Assembly: GCA_034435455.1 (NCBI GenBank)
Contig: DAOTXL010000025.1
Span: 56,299-120,298, forward strand
Reading direction: 5' to 3'
From: DAOTXL01 sp034435455
GTDB taxonomy: Bacteria > Chloroflexota > Anaerolineae > JAAYZQ01
Length of the DNA: 64,000 nucleotides
The notes below the pieces were generated by a model. The model made no database searches, had not been told where the DNA came from, and worked only from the letters and a program-made list of their open reading frames with translations. Of the stretch, positions 58,759 to 64,000 are shown piece by piece. The position numbers were made by a program, and so were the translations under genes. Within the stretch, counting starts at the first letter, position 1; each line of letters starts with the position of its first letter.

Positions 58759-61071
58759 TCAGCGGAGGGCAAGCCAGGCGCAGGCGTAGGAGAGGGCGGC
58801 GGCCGCCAGCACCCATGAGAACCCGGCCGACAGGGCGATCATCGCGGCCAGGATGGAAGCCAACACGGAGGTACAGCCGTTGACCGCCCAGGCCCACGGT
58901 ACCAACCCCGGCGCCCGTTCCCGGAGCCAGGCCAGTCCGCCGGGAAAAGGGGTGCCCATCAGCCAGCCCAGGGGGGCCAGGCTGAGGAGGGTCGCCAGCA
59001 GGCGGACAGGCAGGGACATGCCCAGCAGTGCCCGGAAGAGGGGCCCCAGCCCCAAGGGGTAGAGCAGGATGGCCACTACCAGCAGCGGCAACGTCCGCCG
59101 GGCGGAAAACCGGGCGGCAGCCAGGCTCCCCAGCCCCGAAAAGAGCAACAGGGCTGCCAGAACCGTCGTGACGGCATACAGAGGCCGGCCCAGGAACAGG
59201 ATGAAACGCTGCATCAGCGGGATCTCGACGAACAGGAACCCCAGCCCCAGCAACCCGAAATAGAGCAATCCCCGGCCCTTCGGCCCTTTTTCCCCCTTTT
59301 TGCCGGCCAGGGGCAGCAGGATCAGCAGGGTGGACGCAAACAGGGCGACCCCCAGCAGCGCCACCAATACCAGGTAGCCGCTCCCCCCCCACGGCTGCCA
59401 GGTCTTGCCCAATTGCTGCAACACGGCCCTGGTCTGGCTCCATTTGAAAAAGTGAAAAAAGAAGGGCCGGTCGTCGGTGGGCGGGTGCACGTCATAAGCC
59501 GACCGGCTGTAGAGGGTTTCGGGGTCGGCCAGCAATTGCCGGAAGGCGCGGTAGTAGACCGGTTCCTCCAGGAGGTTGTATCGGTTGGCTTCGGCCTCGG
59601 TCAGGCCGGGCATGGCCACCAGGTCCAGGCTGCGCTCCTGGCAGAACCGGCGGATGGTGGCCAGTTCGTCGGGGGTCCAGGCCCCGTTCTTGACCAGGAG
59701 GAGGCCCACCTGCCAGTCGCGGACGACGACCAGGTGGGCCGCCGGGTCGGCGACGCCGGCGCGGCGCAGGGCGGCCACGGCCACCGCCCCGGCGCGCAGT
59801 TCCTCGCTGGGGGGCAGTTGCAGCCAACGCTCGATGACCAACAGCCCACCCGGTCGCAGCCGGGCCAGATAGTCGGCAAAGGCCTCCACGGTCAGGTCGT
59901 AGCGTTCGCCCAGGCTATAGGCGCCGGAGGTCACCGGCCGGTAGCCATCGGTCAGGGCCAGGTGAACGATGTCAAAGGACCCGCTGCTCCTGCGGGCAAA
60001 GCTGCGCCCTTCCTCGAACACCACCTCCACGCGGGGATGGTGATACGCGCCGGCGGCGGCCTCGACCACCAGGGGGTTGCTCTCCACGGCCACCACCGAC
60101 GCGGCGCCCTGGCTCAGCGCCACCTCCAGGTCCAACCCGCCGCGGGGTTCCAGCAGCAGCGCCCGGCAACCGGGCCGCAGTTGGTAGGGCAATGCCACCG
60201 GCAGATACCCGGCGAAATCCTGCCCACCCGTTCTGAGCACCGGCGACAGGTCATCTCCATCCACGAATAGCCCATCCTCGGCCGGCAGCTCGCCAGGATA
60301 GCTGAGGCTCAGCCCCGGCGCGGAGCGGATGGCCGTGCTGGTCACCCGGTCCACCCGGGAAAAGGCGTTCCACCGCTGCCAGACGACCTCGGCGTCGGGG
60401 AAGCGGAGGACCTGGCTCAGGGCTTTGTAGGGCGAGAGGCGGAGGCGAAAGAGAGGGGGGAGATTCGCGGAGAGGAGGAGCAGCAGGAGGCAGGAGGCAA
60501 GATGCAGGAGGCAGGGGGCCGGGATCGGAAATCGGAAGATGAGGGCGGCGAGGAAGCCGAGGGCAGCGATGACCAGCACAGTCCCCTCGCCGACCAGGGG
60601 CAGGACCAGCACCGGCACCAGCCCACCCAGCGCCGAGCCGAGCAGGTTGGCGGCGTAGAGGCGGTTGGCGCGGTCGGGGTGGGCGGCCAGCAGCAGGCCG
60701 GTCACCAGCCCGGCGCAGAAAAAGGGCACGGTCAGCGCCAGATAGTAGAGAGCCAGGTAGAGGATCTGCACCCGTTCCCAGGCAATGCGGTAAGAGTCGA
60801 AGGGCAGGTGGTTCAGGCTGAGGTAGGCGCCCACGACGGCGACGGCAAACAGGGCCGAAAGGGTCGAGGCGCGGCGGCCGGTGGGCGGGGCGGCCCAGCG
60901 GGGCACCAGGCTCAGGGCCGTGCCGCTGGCTCCATAGCCCAGCAGGGCGACGCTGACGGCCAGGAAGGCAAAATGGTACCACTGGGTGACGGAGAAAAGC
61001 CGGGTCAGGGTGATCTCGAAGGCCAGCGCCGCCGCCGAGAGGAAAGCCACCCCCAGGCAGGTAGAGGCCAT
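58759..61071 (-). CDS. Membrane spermidine-synthase-like protein
   Basis: A 770-residue protein with an N-terminal block of about seven TM helices (FLSAAALAFEITLTRLFSVTQW at the start), a cytoplasmic spermidine-synthase-like Rossmann domain (about 330-480: CRALLLEPRGGLDLEVAL, VVAVESNPLVVEAA, IVHLALTDGY, RLRPGGLLVIERW) and a C-terminal block of about six more helices. This layout matches the bacterial membrane spermidine/spermine synthase-like family; the donor site looks altered (PRGG in place of GGG), so the activity is uncertain. A CCTGC-rich repeat encodes part of one helix (CLLHLASCLLLLLL). The ATG is 1 base after the upstream stop, so it is coupled. Confidence 0.82.
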   Translation of the reverse strand: MASTCLGVAFLSAAALAFEITLTRLFSVTQWYHFAFLAVSVALLGYGASGTALSLVPRWAAPPTGRRASTLSALFAVAVVGAYLSLNHLPFDSYRIAWERVQILYLALYYLALTVPFFCAGLVTGLLLAAHPDRANRLYAANLLGSALGGLVPVLVLPLVGEGTVLVIAALGFLAALIFRFPIPAPCLLHLASCLLLLLLSANLPPLFRLRLSPYKALSQVLRFPDAEVVWQRWNAFSRVDRVTSTAIRSAPGLSLSYPGELPAEDGLFVDGDDLSPVLRTGGQDFAGYLPVALPYQLRPGCRALLLEPRGGLDLEVALSQGAASVVAVESNPLVVEAAAGAYHHPRVEVVFEEGRSFARRSSGSFDIVHLALTDGYRPVTSGAYSLGERYDLTVEAFADYLARLRPGGLLVIERWLQLPPSEELRAGAVAVAALRRAGVADPAAHLVVVRDWQVGLLLVKNGAWTPDELATIRRFCQERSLDLVAMPGLTEAEANRYNLLEEPVYYRAFRQLLADPETLYSRSAYDVHPPTDDRPFFFHFFKWSQTRAVLQQLGKTWQPWGGSGYLVLVALLGVALFASTLLILLPLAGKKGEKGPKGRGLLYFGLLGLGFLFVEIPLMQRFILFLGRPLYAVTTVLAALLLFSGLGSLAAARFSARRTLPLLVVAILLYPLGLGPLFRALLGMSLPVRLLATLLSLAPLGWLMGTPFPGGLAWLRERAPGLVPWAWAVNGCTSVLASILAAMIALSAGFSWVLAAAALSYACAWLALR
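60471..60516 (-). repeat. CCTGC-rich repeat inside a transmembrane segment
   Basis: GCAGGAGGCAGGAGGCAAG-type units on the plus strand. Here the gene is coded by the opposite strand to that in GlyQS, so the same family reads as CLLHLASCLL and helps form a hydrophobic helix instead of a KQEAG linker. Confidence 0.7.
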
Positions 61072-61072
61072 G

Positions 61073-62119
61073 TCAGGAGGTGCGCAGGATGACCGGCAGG
61101 TAGAGCCGGTAGCCGTAGAACCGCACCTGGCCCGAGTTGGGGTCAACCATGAGGGACGACTCGTCCACCGCCTCGAAATCGGAGCCGTGGACCTGGTGCA
61201 GCTCGTGGAGGTGGTCGTTGTTCCATCGCTCATCCGGCACGCCGGAGATGTACCACGACGAGCCGTTGTCGGCCAGGATCATGCCATACTTTTTCAGGGC
61301 ACGGAGGATGACCTGCACCTCCGGTGAAAAGCCCGACTCGTCGAAATCGGCCCGCAGCCGGAAGCGTTGGCCCATGGGCGGGTACTGCGGACCGGTCAGG
61401 TTGGAGGCATAGTGGCGCGCCGGCCAGATATACTCCCGGCGGGTCTGAGGGGCGGTGAAGCGCAGGGCGTGGCGGATTTCGCCGCTCTGCACCTCGTCGT
61501 AGCGCACCAGCCCGGCCAGGATCGGCAGCCCGGCGGCATCGGCGGAGGTCCAGCCGGCCGGGCGCAGGGCGTTGGAGCGCAGGTTGAATTTTGCCCCAGA
61601 GCCGGCCTGCCAGCTTCCGTCCGGCTGGGGCCAGGCGTCATACAGTTCGTACAAAAGACAGTGGTCCCGCTCCAACACCAGCACGTGGCGGTCGCCGTCG
61701 CTGTTCGGCCCCCCCTCGATGGGCGCGTCGGTGGGGATGGGGTAAGGGCCGGGGTCACTCTCATCCTCATAGTCGAAGGTGACCGGCACAGGCGGCTGGC
61801 TGCCGGGTACGTCCACGTAGGGGATGCCGATGGGCGACCCGGAGCCCGGCGGCCACTCGCCCGAACCCCAGTCGGCATGGAGGGTTGTATTGGCGCCGAT
61901 GGTGGCGATGTACAGGTCCGAGTTGGCATCCACCGGCAGAGTATCCACCGGCGCGTTCCACACATTGTCGGCAGGAAAGACGGGACAGCCGGCCAGGTCG
62001 AGGGGCAGCGAGGCGCGGGGCGATTGGCTTCCCAGGACAGAAAGGATCAGGACGAGCACTCCTGCGGTGAGCTTTCTCCCGATGGACCCCCTGGATGGTG
62101 TGGAACGGTGCAGTTTCAT
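61073..62119 (-). CDS. Secreted protein of unknown function
   Basis: A 348-residue protein with a signal peptide (LTAGVLVLILSVLGSQSPRA) and a conserved secreted body. Recognisable conserved blocks are CPVFPADNVWNAPVDTLPVD, WGSGEWPPGSGSP, GDRHVLVLERDHCLLYELYDA, RREYIWPARHYAS, PMGQRFRLRADF, and LKKYGMILADNGSSWYISGVP followed by RWNNDHL. I recall this as a widespread uncharacterised family in Actinobacteria and Chloroflexota, with no assigned activity. The ATG at 62119 follows GGAGGAAGG. It is the first gene of a pair with the spermidine-synthase-like protein. Confidence 0.72.
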   Translation of the reverse strand: MKLHRSTPSRGSIGRKLTAGVLVLILSVLGSQSPRASLPLDLAGCPVFPADNVWNAPVDTLPVDANSDLYIATIGANTTLHADWGSGEWPPGSGSPIGIPYVDVPGSQPPVPVTFDYEDESDPGPYPIPTDAPIEGGPNSDGDRHVLVLERDHCLLYELYDAWPQPDGSWQAGSGAKFNLRSNALRPAGWTSADAAGLPILAGLVRYDEVQSGEIRHALRFTAPQTRREYIWPARHYASNLTGPQYPPMGQRFRLRADFDESGFSPEVQVILRALKKYGMILADNGSSWYISGVPDERWNNDHLHELHQVHGSDFEAVDESSLMVDPNSGQVRFYGYRLYLPVILRTS

Positions 62120-62165
62120 GGCCTTCCTCCTTGACCGAGATCTCCGGGTCGATCCCCTGTCGGCC

Positions 62166-62194
62166 AGTATACCATACCTGCGGTTCACGAACAA
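62166..62194 (-). promoter_or_regulatory. Promoter of the secreted protein-spermidine synthase-like pair
   Basis: On the minus strand, TTGTTC (62194-62189), a 17-base spacer and TATACT (62171-62166), 47 bases before the ATG at 62119. Confidence 0.68.
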
Positions 62195-62230
62195 CTTGCG
62201 GCAGCCGGGCTTACAGGAATCCAGGCGGGG

Positions 62231-63865
62231 TCAGGGCTGGGCCGGGTGGACCCGCCAGCCGCGCCCGTGGCGCTCCAGGGTGGCCAGCGGCAGCAGGTCG
62301 CGCCCGTCAGTGGCAGGCAGCCGGGTGGCCGGATCGGCCAGGGGCGCGCCTACCCCGACGACCAGTTCCAGGTGCGGGGGCGCGTCGAAGGGCAGCATCT
62401 CGACGGCGTAGGTGTGGCCCGGCTGCCATTGTGAAGCAGGCAGCCAGAGCAAGGCTACCGGCGGATGGCTATCGGGCGTTGCTAACAGATGGTCCTCTTT
62501 GTCCAGGGCGAGGGCTGCCGGCTGCCAGTTGCCGTCGGTCGGCTGCTGGATTTGCCAGTAGAGGCGGGCGGCAGGGCGCCCCCACCAGTCCCAGGTAATG
62601 TCGTATCCCTGCAACTCCCAGTTGTCGCCAAATACCACCTGAAAGGGATACTGGGGTGTGCCCGTGGGCCGGACGAAGGAGGTCAGGTCGGCGGGGATGC
62701 CGGCCTGTAGCCCGCCACGCTTGAGCAGCAGGAAGCCGTTGTGCCCTGCTACCACGCCCCAGCCCCCGGCCAGCAGGTTGAGCAGATGTTGCTGCGCCTG
62801 CACGGGGTGGAGGGTGTGGTCCTGGAGGAGGTCAACCAGGATATGGTCGCAGCGCCGGCAGCGGGGAAAGGCCTCCAGCCACTCACGCCCGCTGACGTGG
62901 GAAATCACCGTCTCGCTGGCGTTCAGGCGGGCATCGTCAGGGAGCAGGGCCAGCACGGCCTGAAGTGCCCGGCGGCGAGAGAGGCACTCTGGTGGGCGGA
63001 AGCCGGCCACCAGCGGCGAGCGGCCCTCGGTGCAGTGAACCCACAGGGTTGTGGCCAGCAAAAGCAGGATGCCGACCTTTTGCCGGCCGGGGCGGCAGCG
63101 ACCCAGGCCGATGGCGGCTGCCGCCAGGAGCAGCGGCGCGACCAGGGAGCTGTAGTAGCTGTCGAGGGAGAAGGGCAGTGGATAGTTCGCCAGCAGGTTC
63201 AGCCCCAGCGTCGGCAGGGCCGGCAAAGCCCATAGCGGGGCCAGAAGTGCGCCCGCCCCGCCCAGGAGCAAAAGATTCAGCAGGTACCTTCCCCTTTCGG
63301 CCAGAAACGTCTGGTTGTGCCATGCTTCCGGTCCCTGCAACCAGAAGGAATAGCGTTCCCAAAAGAGAGACCGCTGCCCGGCCAGGAAGGTCGGGATGAT
63401 GGCCAGGGTTGCCACCAGGAACCAGGCCAGGCCGGCGAGGCCGGCGGCGATCCACACCGGTTGCCGGGTTCGCCCCCAACCGACGATGGCCAGCGCCGCC
63501 AGCCACAAGCCGTAGTCCTCCCGGGCCAGCAAGGCCACCGCGGCGAACAGCAGGGCCGCGCGCCCCCTGCGCCGCCACAGGGCCAGCAGGGCGGCCAGCG
63601 CCGGCAGCACGCCGAGGGTGACGGGATGAAAGTAGGACAGGGTGGCGTTGTGCACGGCCGGCGAGAGCAGGTAGAGCACAGGGAAGGCCAGCGCCCAGGT
63701 CGGCCGGCCCAGCGCCTGGACGGCCAGGAGGTAGAGCGGCACGGCCGCCAAAGCCAGGGCGGCGACCTGCACCAGGATGAGCGTCCTGGCCGTGGGGGCA
63801 ACGGCATACAGCGGGACCAGGGCCAACAGCAGGGGTTCCACGTGAAATCCCAGGCGGTTAGACAT
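62231..63865 (-). CDS. DUF2079-family membrane protein, apparently N-truncated
   Basis: A 544-residue protein whose first 270 or so residues form about eight TM helices of the DUF2079 family (FHVEPLLLALVPLYAVAPTA, then FHPVTLGVLPALAALLALW and REDYGLWLAALAIVG), followed by a soluble C-terminal domain with beta-strands. Full-length relatives usually begin about 80-100 residues earlier with an extra TM and an FDQ.LWN-type region, which is missing here. An in-frame TGA lies 8 codons upstream, and AAAGAGGAG precedes the ATG, so the shortened frame is probably what is translated. Family function unknown, possibly a lipid-linked sugar transferase fold. Confidence 0.75.
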   Translation of the reverse strand: MSNRLGFHVEPLLLALVPLYAVAPTARTLILVQVAALALAAVPLYLLAVQALGRPTWALAFPVLYLLSPAVHNATLSYFHPVTLGVLPALAALLALWRRRGRAALLFAAVALLAREDYGLWLAALAIVGWGRTRQPVWIAAGLAGLAWFLVATLAIIPTFLAGQRSLFWERYSFWLQGPEAWHNQTFLAERGRYLLNLLLLGGAGALLAPLWALPALPTLGLNLLANYPLPFSLDSYYSSLVAPLLLAAAAIGLGRCRPGRQKVGILLLLATTLWVHCTEGRSPLVAGFRPPECLSRRRALQAVLALLPDDARLNASETVISHVSGREWLEAFPRCRRCDHILVDLLQDHTLHPVQAQQHLLNLLAGGWGVVAGHNGFLLLKRGGLQAGIPADLTSFVRPTGTPQYPFQVVFGDNWELQGYDITWDWWGRPAARLYWQIQQPTDGNWQPAALALDKEDHLLATPDSHPPVALLWLPASQWQPGHTYAVEMLPFDAPPHLELVVGVGAPLADPATRLPATDGRDLLPLATLERHGRGWRVHPAQP

Positions 63866-63886
63866 AGACTCCTCTTTCGGGCATTT

Positions 63887-64000
63887 TCAACCACCGCCGG
63901 CGAATTTTGCGCCGGGCACGAGCCTGGTATAGAGGTCGGCCGGCAGTGACATCAGATTCAGGATTCGTTGCTGCACATTGCTGAGAGGCGTGAGTTGGTA
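63887..64000 (-). CDS. C-terminal fragment of an unidentified gene (runs off right edge)
   Basis: A 37-residue open tail ends at TGA 63889-63887, just 22 bases before the DUF2079 start. It contains LTPLSNVQQRILNLMSLPAD and LYTRLVPG. I do not recognise the family with confidence. The arrangement, a complete unrelated 3' end right where the DUF2079 gene lost its N terminus, could reflect a past rearrangement. Confidence 0.45.
   Translation of the reverse strand, partial: YQLTPLSNVQQRILNLMSLPADLYTRLVPGAKFAGGG

Noticed and set aside
63836..63851. Second parS site at the DUF2079 start (TTCCACGTGAAA)
   Set aside because: Only about 12 of 16 positions match the consensus and the outer arms are not palindromic.

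Overview
The window is GC-rich, densely coded bacterial chromosome DNA with many TTG and GTG starts, ATGA-type stop/start overlaps and clear sigma70-type promoters (TTGNNN, 17-base spacer, TATAAT-like). I see no rRNA, tRNA, CRISPR array or complete insertion sequence. The gene set (Uma2-family nuclease, PD40 propeller lipoprotein, DUF2079 membrane protein, fused glycyl-tRNA synthetase, FPETG-type extracellular domain, tyrosine-kinase/Wzz exopolysaccharide genes) fits an uncultured Chloroflexota bacterium, perhaps Anaerolineae-like. That placement is inference from gene content only.

Layout. 1-6440: partial gene, inositol-monophosphatase-type phosphatase, CARDB lipoprotein, a 1001-residue glycosidase-like/double-amidase protein, and scpA. 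6371-8013 (minus): glycosyltransferase and VanZ. 8261-11397: an ECF vitamin transporter (S component, fused double ATPase, T component). 11579-20564 (minus): Uma2 protein, SDR, glyQS fusion, recO and an exopolysaccharide set (BY-kinase, two Wzz-like proteins, glycosyltransferase). 20634-23644 (minus): rsmG, dnaN and a methyltransferase that contains a perfect parS palindrome, suggesting the region lies near the replication origin. 23736-34753: M28 peptidase, NarL-type two-component system, MacAB-like efflux operon with a propeller lipoprotein, nitroreductase-like protein, secreted glycosidase-like protein. 35015-41195: GNAT, DUF512 radical-SAM/PDZ protein, cmk, RluB-type pseudouridine synthase, patatin, TldD.

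The most unusual region is 41201-56483, all on the minus strand. It holds a degenerate zinc-ribbon DNA-methylase-like protein, PfpI, a cobalamin adenosyltransferase, endonuclease IV, a bacterial translin, and then a block of five genes. These are the N-terminal half of a Cas4/RecB-like nuclease with a membrane helix, two proteins sharing a domain (one with an Mrr-type winged helix), a 1888-residue exonuclease-DinG-RecQ triple fusion, and the C-terminal half of the Cas4-like nuclease with its own membrane helix. I propose this as a candidate undescribed membrane-associated DNA-processing (repair or defence) system.

56639-64000 holds a UbiA-type prenyltransferase, RNase D, a membrane spermidine-synthase-like protein, a secreted protein of unknown function, an N-truncated DUF2079 protein and a partial gene at the right edge. 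Two repeat families recur: a 21-base CCTGC-rich repeat and CTCTCCCC/GGGGAGAG palindromes. Both occur inside reading frames, including the linkers of the two fusion proteins GlyQS and EcfA-EcfA.
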